Counted from the stretch's first letter, positions 9,204-18,734 are shown. The stretch is DNA of 39,299 nt from Sphingomonas sp. (GCA_019508115.1 JAEKMC010000086.1:1-39299), one strand, 5' to 3'. The notes: generated by a model from the sequence alone, not told the origin. Made by a program: numbers and translations.

Positions 9204-9506
9204 TTGGTATACGTCGACGATGCCGATGTGCCTAAATACGGTCGTGGCTGGTGCCATTTGACGGCGGACAGCCTTGGTGAGCTTCATGCCTTCGCAGCTC
9301 GCATTGGCCTACCTGCCCGCGCCTTCCATCGCGGCGCGCGCCACCCCCACTACGACATCACAGCCGACCAGCGGCTGAACGCCCTGCGCAGCGGAGCGCA
9401 TCCCGTCAGCCCTCGAGAGGTCGTGCGCATCGCCAGGCAGGTTTTCGTTCCCCCGCCAGCCGTCGCAAGTTCTCCCAGCGACGCGCAGCTTGCCCTGTTC
9501 GCCTAG
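9204..9506 (+). CDS. DUF4031 domain-containing protein
   Basis: TTG start proposed at 9204 behind AGGGGGGAGA; LVYVDDADVPKYGRGWCHLTADSLGELHAFAARIGLPARAFHRGARHPHYDITADQRLNALRSGAHPVSPREV. The listed ORF start at 8988 would run through the terminator-like hairpins. Confidence 0.75.
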   Translation: MVYVDDADVPKYGRGWCHLTADSLGELHAFAARIGLPARAFHRGARHPHYDITADQRLNALRSGAHPVSPREVVRIARQVFVPPPAVASSPSDAQLALFA

Positions 9507-9520
9507 GGCTTCAGCGCATC

Positions 9521-10537
9521 GTGTACGTCCGCGCCGACTCCCTGGATGACCTTCTGGCCAAGGTTTATCGGCAGCTTCTGGCACGCGGCACGCGCATCGA
9601 ACCCACGAAGGGCCCGGCTCGCGAAATCTACGGCGCGCTGCTGAAGCTGTCAGCCCCGCGCCTTCGCCTCAGCCGCACCGAGTCTCGCGGCATCCTTTTC
9701 AGCGCGCTTGGCGAACTGCTGTGGATGCTGGCCGGAAGCAACGAGCTCGACTTCATCGAGCACTACATCGCCGAGTACAAGAACCTATCCGACGATGGCC
9801 TGACCATCTACGGCGCGTACGGACCCAGGATGTTTGGCAAGCGCCCGAACGATCAGTTGGCGCGCGTCATTTCGTCGCTGAAGGGTAAGTCCGACTCGCG
9901 CCAGGCGGTGATCCAGCTGTTCGACCGCCGTGACACGCTCGAGTACCACAGGGACATCCCCTGCACCTGCACGATGCAGTTCGTCATACGGGATCGACGG
10001 CTGCACATGCTGACCTCCATGCGGTCCAACGACGCCTGGCTCGGTCTACCGCACGACGTGTTCGCGTTCACCATGATCCAGGAGCTGGTAGCGCGCTCGC
10101 TGGGCGTCGAATTGGGGGAGTACCGGCACTCCGTCGGTAGCCTGCATCTGTACGAGCGAGACGACAAGAAGGCCATTCGGTATCTCGACGAAGGGTGGCA
10201 GCCCAGGAGGCCTATGCCGCCAATGCCCCAGGGCGACCCTTGGCCTTCCATTGGGAGATTGCTGGAATTCGAGGAGGCCGTGCGGAATGGCGATGCAAGC
10301 GCTTTGGACCCACGGGAGTCCATGGAGCCCTACTGGGCCGACCTAGCTACCTTGCTGGCTATCTACAAGGCAGGCAAGACGACGGGCAACCAGAACGAAA
10401 TCAAACGGCTGAAGCGGCGCCTGACGGACGAGGTCTACGCCATGTACATCAACAAACGCTACGGGATGGTGCCTTCGGTCAAGGACCAGGCCACGATCTT
10501 CGACGGCGGCACCGACGCATCAAAGGCTGCGGCATGA
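9521..10537 (+). CDS. Thymidylate-synthase/dCMP-hydroxymethylase-fold enzyme, predicted dCMP-specific
   Basis: 338 aa, GTG start; LGELLWMLAGSNELDFI, IPC148TCTMQF, MRSNDAWLGLPHD179VFAF, GSLHLYERD motifs of the TS fold. Confidence 0.88.
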   Translation: MYVRADSLDDLLAKVYRQLLARGTRIEPTKGPAREIYGALLKLSAPRLRLSRTESRGILFSALGELLWMLAGSNELDFIEHYIAEYKNLSDDGLTIYGAYGPRMFGKRPNDQLARVISSLKGKSDSRQAVIQLFDRRDTLEYHRDIPCTCTMQFVIRDRRLHMLTSMRSNDAWLGLPHDVFAFTMIQELVARSLGVELGEYRHSVGSLHLYERDDKKAIRYLDEGWQPRRPMPPMPQGDPWPSIGRLLEFEEAVRNGDASALDPRESMEPYWADLATLLAIYKAGKTTGNQNEIKRLKRRLTDEVYAMYINKRYGMVPSVKDQATIFDGGTDASKAAA

Positions 10538-11448
10538 ACGCGCAACAGAAGGAACAGCGGGCGCTCGCCCTGGAAGCCCAGCTTCTCGCCTTTCACCAGA
10601 ACAACATGCCGCTGAACGGCGTCGCATCGCCCGAGAACATGCTTGCCTTCGTCTGGCAACTCATCGACAGCATTCAACGGGTGTCGTATGTGACGGCCGT
10701 CCGCGCCCGTGCCGTCAGCGCTGAGCGATCCGATCCGCGCAGCCCCTCCTTTGACCCCATCAGGGCCGCCGTGGCTGCAGGGCAAACTGAGGAGGCCTTC
10801 TGGCTCGTCTTCCTGGCCACACACTGCGGGTACAACCTTCGGACCAAGTGGCTGCTTTCAGCTGAGCTCTATGGCGCTTCTGAAGCCGCGCCGTGGACAT
10901 GGGTGCGCGTCCTGAATGATCCCGAAGCCTATGCTGACTGGGTCGAAGACAACTACGACACGTTCACCGGCAAGTTCGGCAACCACCGCAAGTACGAGTC
11001 GCTCAAGCCCGGCCCCAAGGGGACGGGCGCCGTAGTCCGCAGCTATGTCGACTGGATCACTGGCTTCGGCTCGCACGCGGCAATGGTTGCTCAAGCGCAG
11101 GCGCGAGCGAACGGGAATGCACGTCGCGCCTTCAACGTGCTCTATGAGCAGATGCGCGCGGTCATGCGCTTCGGCCGCACGGGCCGCTTCGACTACCTCA
11201 CCATGCTCAGCAAGGTCGGGCTCGCCAACATCGAAGCGGACTCGACATACATGAACGAGGCGACCGGGCCGAAGCGCGGCGCACGGCTGCTGTTTGACGG
11301 CCAGATCGACTCCAACACCGGCGCCCGCGTCTTGGAGGCGCGCGTGGCCGCCCTTGAGCAGCATCTCGGCGTCGGCATGCAAGTGATGGAAGACGCCATG
11401 TGCAACTGGCAGAAGAGCCCGAACCTCTACCAGGCCTTCCGAGGCTAG
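10534..11448 (+). CDS. Possible alpha-glutamyl/putrescinyl thymine pyrophosphorylase-like protein
   Basis: 304 aa, starts at ATGA overlapping the upstream stop; mostly helical sequence with ...GRFDYLTMLSKVGLANIEADSTYMNEATGPKRGARLLFDG; family assignment by recall of motif and TS linkage, not by search. Confidence 0.45.
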   Translation: MNAQQKEQRALALEAQLLAFHQNNMPLNGVASPENMLAFVWQLIDSIQRVSYVTAVRARAVSAERSDPRSPSFDPIRAAVAAGQTEEAFWLVFLATHCGYNLRTKWLLSAELYGASEAAPWTWVRVLNDPEAYADWVEDNYDTFTGKFGNHRKYESLKPGPKGTGAVVRSYVDWITGFGSHAAMVAQAQARANGNARRAFNVLYEQMRAVMRFGRTGRFDYLTMLSKVGLANIEADSTYMNEATGPKRGARLLFDGQIDSNTGARVLEARVAALEQHLGVGMQVMEDAMCNWQKSPNLYQAFRG

Positions 11449-11450
11449 GC

Positions 11451-12527
11451 CTACTCAGCCCAGGAATAACGCTTCTTGAGGAAGTTCAGCTTGTCCTGAC
11501 GTACCAGCCCGCGATGCTGAAGCTGTCCGACCACGATGCCGGGCGAGATGGAGAGGTTCTTCGCGAACCGCATGATGTTCCGGTACTCATGGGGTAGCGC
11601 CCGCAGGGCCGCCTCTTCCGACGGCGGGATGAGCACTTGGCCAGCGAACTTGTTCGCTTCGGCTTCTTCGTGGCTATCCAGCTCACGCCGGTCGGACCAC
11701 TCAAGGAACAGACGGTCCTAATGCAGCACCAGGTGGCCGGCTTCGTGGAAGAACGTGAACCAGAAGCTGTCGTCGCGTAGGTAGCGAACGCTGAGCTGCA
11801 AGATTGCCTTGCCATTCTTGACGCGGGTCGCGCCGCTGGCAGGACAGCCCTTCGGCGCACGCACGATGACAACTGCGACGCCACAAGCAGCGCACTGCTC
11901 TTGGAGCTGAGGGATGAACTCGGCAGGCTCGCGGACACGGGTCAGCGACTTCAAGGACGGCAACAAGCGTTCAAAGCACTCGCGCGACCAGGTGCCCACC
12001 GACAGCTCCGCCGCAGCCAGTTCGCCCTGTCTGAGCCAAGCAGCGACCGACGCTGATTGCGCCGTGAATACGGGCGAGGTGCGATATGCGGTAAGGCCGG
12101 CTCGATCCGAGAGCCAGTTGTCGCGCCACTCGTCAACGGTGCTGACTTCGAAGAACTCCAGGGCATGCCGTAGCTTCTCGCCCGTCGAGGTTGCTGTCTT
12201 CAACCACCCGTACCTGGCCATGTCCGCAAACGGAAGGCTTGAGACCCATTGCCTGCTGTCGTCCTGCAGCGCCTGGACGTCACGCCTGTATTGCGCCTCG
12301 CGTGCCAGCCAGAAACGCACGCTGGCCCCAACGACACCAGCCAAGCCTTTGGCACGAGCCGCAGTGATCGGCAGTTCGCCGTTGAAGAGCTGCGTCAAGT
12401 CCTCTGGGGGCAGCCCAACCGCCTGCGCGAGGTCGTCAGACCGAAGGTTCTTCTTGGCGGCCAGCTGCCGGACAGTCTCGCCCGGTGGGGACGCCCATGC
12501 TGGGGAGAACTCGGCAGAGCGCGTCAC
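11451..12527 (-). pseudogene. HigA-like HTH fused to ImmA/IrrE metallopeptidase, interrupted by an in-frame TAG at 11718-11720
   Basis: XRE-type N-terminus, HEAGHLVLH* then in the same frame DRLFLEWSDRRELDSHEEAEANKFAGQVLIPPSEEAALRALPHEYRNIMRFAKNL... Confidence 0.8.
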
Positions 12528-12856
12528 AGGTCGCCTCCAATGTGGATGACCTTCAGCCTCGAGACCTTCGTCCAGTCGACGGCTTCACCGCTCATCGGCA
12601 CATGCTGGTGGTTCACTTCGCAGTAGAGGTGTCGCCCTTCACTTAGCCCAAACCGTATCAGTCCCACCTTCGACCCGCAATTCTCGAATTCCAGCCCCAT
12701 CTCCACCAGCTCAGCGACCGTTTCAACGGCCTCCAGGTCGGCGAGATACCTACGCAATGCGGCGGCGGCACTTTCCCCAAGCTCACGCTTGGCCCTCGCG
12801 GGGCTCTCACATGTCGAACGCAACTCTTTTGACCGGAACGCGACCTCAAGCCCCAT
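12524..12856 (-). CDS. HigB/RelE-like toxin
   Basis: 110 aa; MGLEVAFRSKELRSTCESPARAKRELGESAAAALRRYLADLEAVETVAELVEMGLEF...VDWTKVSRLKVIHIGG, overlapping the start of the HTH-ImmA gene. Confidence 0.65.
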   Translation of the reverse strand: MGLEVAFRSKELRSTCESPARAKRELGESAAAALRRYLADLEAVETVAELVEMGLEFENCGSKVGLIRFGLSEGRHLYCEVNHQHVPMSGEAVDWTKVSRLKVIHIGGDL

Positions 12857-12906
12857 GGGGCGATTGTCGACGAACAGCGAGGTGCTCGACGGATAGCAGC
12901 CGCGCC

Positions 12907-14319
12907 TCAGAACAGCTTGCTGTTGATGTCACTGACCATGTTCAACCCGCCGCGATGGTCACTGCCAGTCTTCGGAAAGGCGAAGGTGTACCGTGGGTCG
13001 CCCTGGAAGACGGCCTTCCAGTGCTTGCCGTCATCCGACAGGTCGAAGCCCAGCCGCGTGAGCGCCGTTTTTGTCTTGCCGTCCATGCTCCGGTAGTCCC
13101 GCAGTAGTCCCTTCAACTCCTCGCGCATCTTTTCGGCTTCGCCGCCCGGCTCATTCGCCTCAAGTAGGTCTCGCAGGACATGATCGCGACGGCTGCCGGG
13201 CTGCGCCACACGGTCGAGTGCGTCTTTGAGCGCCGCCGAGACGATGTCTCGCACCTCGCCGTCGTAGAGGTCGGCTTCGTCGCCGTGTTTCAGCAGGCCT
13301 GCCTCGCTGGACTGCTCAATGCTGCGCAGCCGGCGTAGATCGGCCTTCAGCCGCTCAATCTCCTGCCCGCGCTCGGTGATGACGAGTTCCTTGGCCTTGC
13401 TCTCATCGTCGAACGCGGAGATGAACTTGTCCACCTCGGTCGATCCTGCCAGCTTCAGCTGCTCGTACGTGTTCTTGGCCACGGCCTCCTTGAGGTGGGC
13501 CCAGGTGCAATCGGAGCTTTGTCGTCGGTTGGAAAGGGCAACGCGGATGTCCTTGGCGACGTCAATGGCCAAGGCCCTAGACGCCCGGTCGCTGTCACCG
13601 TCGTCCGAGAAATAGCTGTTTCGTCGGTCCGAGTTCGGCCAGTACACGCCTACCGTTCCGCCAAACACGTTCCTGGACTTCGTGAGGCGCTTGACCCCGT
13701 AGGAGAAGGCCCGGCTCGGCTCCACGACCACATGAGCCAGGCCGCCGACGTAGCGTGCTAGCTCGTCAGGGTCGACCATCGGTTGATCGTCTACCCCCGC
13801 GCTGACGTACACGATGGGCAGCGAATTGCGCGCCGTTCCGAGGATCAGGCTGGCTGCCACGTTCTCTTCACCGGCAGATAGCTTGAAGGGACGGTCCGTC
13901 ACGGGGACTTCTCCGTCGTCCCCACCGCCAAGCTCGGTAAGAGCCTGCTTGATGAAGTAGGGCTTCTTCGGCGGAGGCAAGCGAACCTGCGTTGTCAGCG
14001 CCTCGCACACCACCTCCATGCGCAAGAGGTGATGCCCATCGGTCTTCAACGACACGATGGAGGTTGTCCAAGCCAGCCCGTCCTCGGTGCGTTCGTAGCG
14101 AAGGCCTCCAATCTCTCCGGCAGCCGTCGTGGCATGAGCCAGCACGACGTGCTCAACGCCCGCATTGACCGTCAACTCGCCGTTGCTGGGGAAGGTATCG
14201 AGGGCGTCGCTGGCGAACGCTGTGTGTGGACTACCGGTAATCCATCGACAGGCCAGCCGAGCAACATCAGCGACCGCCCATTTGGGGTTGACGGGAAACT
14301 CAGCGGCGAAATTGGCCAT
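12907..14319 (-). CDS. Uncharacterised coiled-coil protein with HicA-like C-terminal segment
   Basis: 470 aa; central LPIVYVSAG...ELARYVGGLAHVVVEPSRAFSYGVKR...GGTVGVYWP, a coiled-coil-like stretch, and C-terminal LTRLGFDLSDDGKHWKAVFQGDPRYTFAFPKTGSDHRGGLNMVSDINSKLF. Confidence 0.7.
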   Translation of the reverse strand: MANFAAEFPVNPKWAVADVARLACRWITGSPHTAFASDALDTFPSNGELTVNAGVEHVVLAHATTAAGEIGGLRYERTEDGLAWTTSIVSLKTDGHHLLRMEVVCEALTTQVRLPPPKKPYFIKQALTELGGGDDGEVPVTDRPFKLSAGEENVAASLILGTARNSLPIVYVSAGVDDQPMVDPDELARYVGGLAHVVVEPSRAFSYGVKRLTKSRNVFGGTVGVYWPNSDRRNSYFSDDGDSDRASRALAIDVAKDIRVALSNRRQSSDCTWAHLKEAVAKNTYEQLKLAGSTEVDKFISAFDDESKAKELVITERGQEIERLKADLRRLRSIEQSSEAGLLKHGDEADLYDGEVRDIVSAALKDALDRVAQPGSRRDHVLRDLLEANEPGGEAEKMREELKGLLRDYRSMDGKTKTALTRLGFDLSDDGKHWKAVFQGDPRYTFAFPKTGSDHRGGLNMVSDINSKLF

Positions 14320-14448
14320 GTGTCCTCCTCTCCTCGGCCTTCTCTGTGCCGCGGTCGTTTGGGGTTGGTGTCAGCGCCGATTCTCTGGGCGCTGGTCGGT
14401 GTGGTGCAAGCAGGCACAGCCGATGGGCGGGATTGCCAGTGTGTAGCG

Positions 14449-15330
14449 TCACGAAGTCTTGAGCGGTCCACCCGGCATGCTCGCTTCCTTGCCGTCGTCC
14501 AGGTCCTCGCCGGTGGCCGCCTTGAACATACGTCGAAACAGCTCCCGCTCGATGTCCGCAAGCGGTTTGCAGTCGTGGACCTTGGCGAACGCTGCCAGGA
14601 AGCCGCTCGCTGCGTGAGAAACCGCGGTCAAGATGTCGATCACCTGGGCTGCGGTGCCGGCTCGAAAGGCCTCAACGCTCTTGTCGCCCTGGTTGTACGC
14701 GCTCATGAAGTAGCTCATGCCGTAGACGGACCCGTGGATGATTTCCGAGGAGACGGCATACACAAGTGCGTAGGCGCCAAGCAGCGCTCCACCGGCCCTT
14801 CCTGCAACCTTCCCGATGCGGTTGATCTTCGAAGGCGCATCCAGCGTGCTCCACGAGTCCTGACCCTTTCCTGCGAAGTCAGGGAACAGCGTTGCCGCAG
14901 CTGCCTTGTGGTCTGGTCCACTGCTTAGCCTGAAAGCGAAGTCGCCATTGCCGATGGCCCGATTGCTGTGCTTCCAAGCCGCGTAGTCCTTGTGTTTCAT
15001 CGCGCGCTCAGACACCTCGACGGGCTGGGTGACAAAGAAGGCCGCGTTGATGAACCCTTCGACCACTGCTCTTGCGATGGGATAGAGGTCGCGAACTGGG
15101 ATGCCCACCGCGGCGGCCCCAGCCAAGATCGTGTTGATGGACTGCCCCGCTCCAAGCGATGTGGCGCATGCGGCCCGGACCTGGTCTCGAGCCAGGATGC
15201 AAGATAGGTTCTGGCCGGCAAAGTCGGTAGGCCCTTCCGACATCACCCACAGCGTCAGACGAAGCAACTCCTGCTGCGCGCCAATGATTGCGCGAAGTTC
15301 CTCGATGACGTCGCTGGTTGTGCCGGCCAT
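14449..15330 (-). CDS. DUF5677-like protein
   Basis: 293 aa; RAVVEGFINAAFF ... YAVSSEIIHGSVYGMSYF, helical profile; family assignment tentative. Confidence 0.5.
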   Translation of the reverse strand: MAGTTSDVIEELRAIIGAQQELLRLTLWVMSEGPTDFAGQNLSCILARDQVRAACATSLGAGQSINTILAGAAAVGIPVRDLYPIARAVVEGFINAAFFVTQPVEVSERAMKHKDYAAWKHSNRAIGNGDFAFRLSSGPDHKAAAATLFPDFAGKGQDSWSTLDAPSKINRIGKVAGRAGGALLGAYALVYAVSSEIIHGSVYGMSYFMSAYNQGDKSVEAFRAGTAAQVIDILTAVSHAASGFLAAFAKVHDCKPLADIERELFRRMFKAATGEDLDDGKEASMPGGPLKTS

Positions 15331-15461
15331 GGTCGATCCAGTATCAAGCCGGATGAGCCGCTAACGCTTGACCTTCGGCGTCATCCCCGAGTGGCTAGGT
15401 CATACCGAGAGGCGTGGTCCCATGCCCGACACTTGGGTGGTAAGAACCCCCGGGGCGAGGC

Positions 15462-16404
15462 ATGAGCGAGGAGCGGAACTACCTGGCGCTGACCGTTGAA
15501 GACCCCCTGTCCGCGCTTAAGGACGGGTTTGAGCTCCGGTTTCGCGCCTTCCACGCAGAAGTGAGCGAGGACGCCCTACTTGCAGCCCATAGCGACTGGA
15601 CTTTGCTGAACGGCGTCATGCTATCCGTGGGCTTCGGAAACCACGAGCACACCCAGGTCTTGGGCTCCGCTGTGATGGTGGCGCCGGGCATCGCGATCTG
15701 CGCTTGGCATGTGTTGGAGCATGGCATGCCCAAGGATGGCCCCCCAACTGATTGGCTGGTGTGCATGGCTGTCGCCGGCGCCACCCTTCGCATGTGGGAG
15801 GTCCACCACTACACACGGGTGGGCACAACAGACCTGGTGCTACTGTCGATTCGCCTGAAGACTGCTATCCAGGAGGGTGACAGCTTTCATCAAGCAGTGG
15901 TCACCTCACGCATACCTGCGATTGGCGAAATGGTGACCGTCATCGGGACCACCGCGGCTCACGACAAGTTCTTCGATTCGATGGGCGCTACGCCAGAAAC
16001 CACGGTGCCGATGCACATCGCGCTGCACATCGCCAAGGGGCCCGTCACGCAACGCTTCTTGCCGCAGCGAGACAGCGCGCTGCTGCCGTGGCCTTGCATT
16101 GAAGTGAACTGTCCGGCGCAAGGTGGGATGTGGAGGCCCTGTCTTTGACCAAGCGGGGGCGCTGGTTGGCGTGGTTTGCAGCTCCATACAGACCGAGACC
16201 GGTACTGGGCCAACCTACGTGTCGTTGGTGTACCCCGCACTCGTCGCGATCTACCAAGGCGGGTGGCCAGCAGAGCTGTTTCAAGGAACGCAGCTATTGC
16301 TCAAGAACCCATACTGCGTGGTCGAAGGCCGCGAGGCTTTCGAGCCCATTGTGGAAGCGACCGCGCCCGGCGAAACCAGCCAGTACAACTTCCGGTACTC
16401 GTAG
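15462..16404 (+). pseudogene. Trypsin-like serine protease, frameshifted at the catalytic Ser codon
   Basis: Frame 1 has GSAVMVAPGIAICAWHVLEH and TTDLVLLSI, then ...VNCPAQGGM; a second frame from 16132 continues GGPVFDQAGALVGVVCSSIQTETGTGPTYVSLVYPALVAIY. Confidence 0.8.
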
Positions 16405-16646
16405 GCCAAGGTCGACCAACCTAGTTCCGATAGCGTGCACCACAGGCTTGGATGGCGAAGCGGTCTAACCTCACGGACGCTGGGAGGCAAAGCAAGAGCG
16501 TCGAACGCCGGGCTACACGACGGAATGGGCGGCGGCCAGGGCGTGATCCTAGAAAAGCTCAGCGCTATTTCTCAACCGTCTTGTCGCACTTTCCTCAAAG
16601 CCTGCAGGGGCGTCAGGCTGCTGCGCGTTGTTCGTATCTGAGCGCC

Positions 16647-17150
16647 TCAGTTCTCGTCCGTTGCTTGCTGCCGAATCTGTCGCCATCGGGTGCGATAGGC
16701 GTCACTGGCCAGCCAGCCGAGGAAACCGGCGCTGAGCATGTTGATAAACACCTCAAGGAGTTCCATGGGTTGCTGAGGGACCTCCTCCGCTTTCGACTTT
16801 TCCAAAAAACGGATCAACGGCAGGTAGTCGAACTCATCCGGCTGAGTTTCCGGCCTGTGAGCGAGCTTGTTGCGCAATGCGTTTATGTGACGCACCGCTG
16901 CAATGACCTCGTCGCCATTGGGAAATAGGGCGTGAGGAAACAAGGCAGCCTTCTGGCTGAACGTCAGTCTGGGTCCATCCCATGTCAGGTCTGGCGCGCG
17001 GCTCTCCAAGAACTCGTCTAGGTAGTGTTCGATCAGAAGATGGCAAGCCAATAGGTAGCCCATGAACGCGAAGTCGACGTTTTTGTGGGGCACCAACTGA
17101 AGGAAGTTGCTCTCGTCCACTGTTCCTATGCGCGGGGGTAGCGATGGCAT
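16647..17150 (-). CDS. HEPN-like protein
   Basis: 167 aa helical protein with AVRHINALRNKLAHRPE (Rx4H motif). Confidence 0.55.
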   Translation of the reverse strand: MPSLPPRIGTVDESNFLQLVPHKNVDFAFMGYLLACHLLIEHYLDEFLESRAPDLTWDGPRLTFSQKAALFPHALFPNGDEVIAAVRHINALRNKLAHRPETQPDEFDYLPLIRFLEKSKAEEVPQQPMELLEVFINMLSAGFLGWLASDAYRTRWRQIRQQATDEN

Positions 17151-17240
17151 ATGTGCTTGCTTTGACTAGACGGTTGAATCGTAGGACGGCGGCCGACCAC
17201 TGTCGCAGGTCTGCGGTTCGCATTGACGGACTCTGTCGAC

Positions 17241-17759
17241 CTAGTCTTCTTCAATTCTTTTCGCGACGAGGTCTTCGGGACCGTCGGTAGCTGCCCGAGT
17301 GGCCTCCCGGCCGACGCGCCTCGAGAGCGCCAGGTCAACAATGCTTTCGACATGAACATGAGCTGTGGCATCGGTGAGCTGCATAGGGATCGCAACGTCA
17401 TCGTCGGGCACGTCGACAGGTGCAGCACCCACACCGATGGCGATCCGCTGCATCACCCACCGAAGCTCAGATGCGTCGAGGTCCCAGCCTTTGGTGGCGA
17501 CGGCCCCACGCATGCGACGCAGCAACTCGCCCATAGGCCGGTCGGGGTGCTTAGCCTGCTTCTGCAGCGTGTATGCAGTTAGCTCTGTGACCAGGTCCCG
17601 GCATGCCTCGTAGCGGGCGTCCAGCTCTTCCGCGGTCTCGCCGGCGACGAACTTGCCGTCCATCAGCCGCACTCCGATCTTGGGATGAGCACCGGCCAGC
17701 GCGCTTTCGCTGCGCCGCGGGAAATCTGCCGGTATGTGGCTCGTCATTCGCGTGGCCAA
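17241..17759 (-). CDS. Hypothetical protein
   Basis: 172 aa ORF overlapping the AbrB-like gene, same strand as its neighbours. Confidence 0.5.
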   Translation of the reverse strand: MATRMTSHIPADFPRRSESALAGAHPKIGVRLMDGKFVAGETAEELDARYEACRDLVTELTAYTLQKQAKHPDRPMGELLRRMRGAVATKGWDLDASELRWVMQRIAIGVGAAPVDVPDDDVAIPMQLTDATAHVHVESIVDLALSRRVGREATRAATDGPEDLVAKRIEED

Positions 17760-17983
17760 GCGTGCTTGCCAGCATGCCTATTGGCTCCGGTCGGGTGGGA
17801 AGCCCTAGTTCCCTGGCGGCAGGCGCCCATCAGAACGGCGCCATCATGTTGGACCGTGAATTGCACCTTGCCGCCCGCCTTGAGGGCGAGACAAAGGCGC
17901 AGCTCAGCCGGCAGTGTGATACGGCCGCGAGGCCCAACGATGGCAACCTTCAAAACGGACCCAGACAGGCAAACATTGACCAA
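17744..17983 (-). CDS. AbrB/MazE-type DNA-binding protein
   Basis: VLKVAIVGPRGRITLPAELRLCLALKAGGKVQFTVQHDGAVLM is a SpoVT-AbrB-type domain. Confidence 0.6.
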   Translation of the reverse strand: MVNVCLSGSVLKVAIVGPRGRITLPAELRLCLALKAGGKVQFTVQHDGAVLMGACRQGTRASHPTGANRHAGKHAWPRE

Positions 17984-18002
17984 GCGGCGAACGGCGCTCG
18001 CG

Positions 18003-18734
18003 TCACGATACGACCTCAGCGCGGAGAACCCTGGTGCCGCGCCCCGTCTGAATCAGGCAGCGAAGTCGCTGGCCAACGGACAGGCTCTGCCAGCGGACTC
18101 CAGGGGTGTCCTCGCCCAAGCTGAGAGTGATGCCACCGTGGTCGGTCTCGGCATGTACCAGCTGAAAATCGGGCAGCAAGAGCGTGACAGCGGCATCCAC
18201 TTCGAAGACTTTTTCTTCAACAACAGGCGTCCACGGGTGAACCGCCTCGACCCTTACTCGCAGCGCCACCGCATCGGCGAAGGCATGGTGCTGCGAAATG
18301 CCCATCGTGGCGCCAAGCGCGTGCCAGCACGATGCGGCCGCATTCTTCCCATCGGCATCGTCGAGCAAGTAGCTCACATTGGCTGGGATCAGCCGCGCCC
18401 GAGGCGGCCTCTCCATGCGTTGAAGCAGTTGCTCGATGAGAAAGTAGTCAGCGCTGAAGTCGTAGTGCACTTCCAGTTCGTCGGCGCCCAGCTGGTCGAG
18501 CCATGCCAACAGCTGAGCAGGCAGGTCTGACCAGGGCACGCCGTCAAAGCGGTTGAACTGCACTAGCACATGCCGGCGCACGAAGTCGTTGTCGTGCTGC
18601 GCAAGCACGGCCTTGGCGTCAACCAGCGAGCGTTCTGAGTAGAGCTGGTCGCCCGCGTCCGACACGATGCCAAGGCTCAGGAAGTCGAACCCGCTGGACG
18701 TCTGGATGAACTCGGTGTCGATGAACAGTCGCAT
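18003..18734 (-). CDS. DEDDh 3'-5' exoribonuclease-like protein
   Basis: MRLFIDTEFIQ...FLSLGIVSDAG, LEVHYDFSADYFLIEQLL, HHAFADAVALR (DxE, D, HxxxxD). Confidence 0.75.
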   Translation of the reverse strand: MRLFIDTEFIQTSSGFDFLSLGIVSDAGDQLYSERSLVDAKAVLAQHDNDFVRRHVLVQFNRFDGVPWSDLPAQLLAWLDQLGADELEVHYDFSADYFLIEQLLQRMERPPRARLIPANVSYLLDDADGKNAAASCWHALGATMGISQHHAFADAVALRVRVEAVHPWTPVVEEKVFEVDAAVTLLLPDFQLVHAETDHGGITLSLGEDTPGVRWQSLSVGQRLRCLIQTGRGTRVLRAEVVS

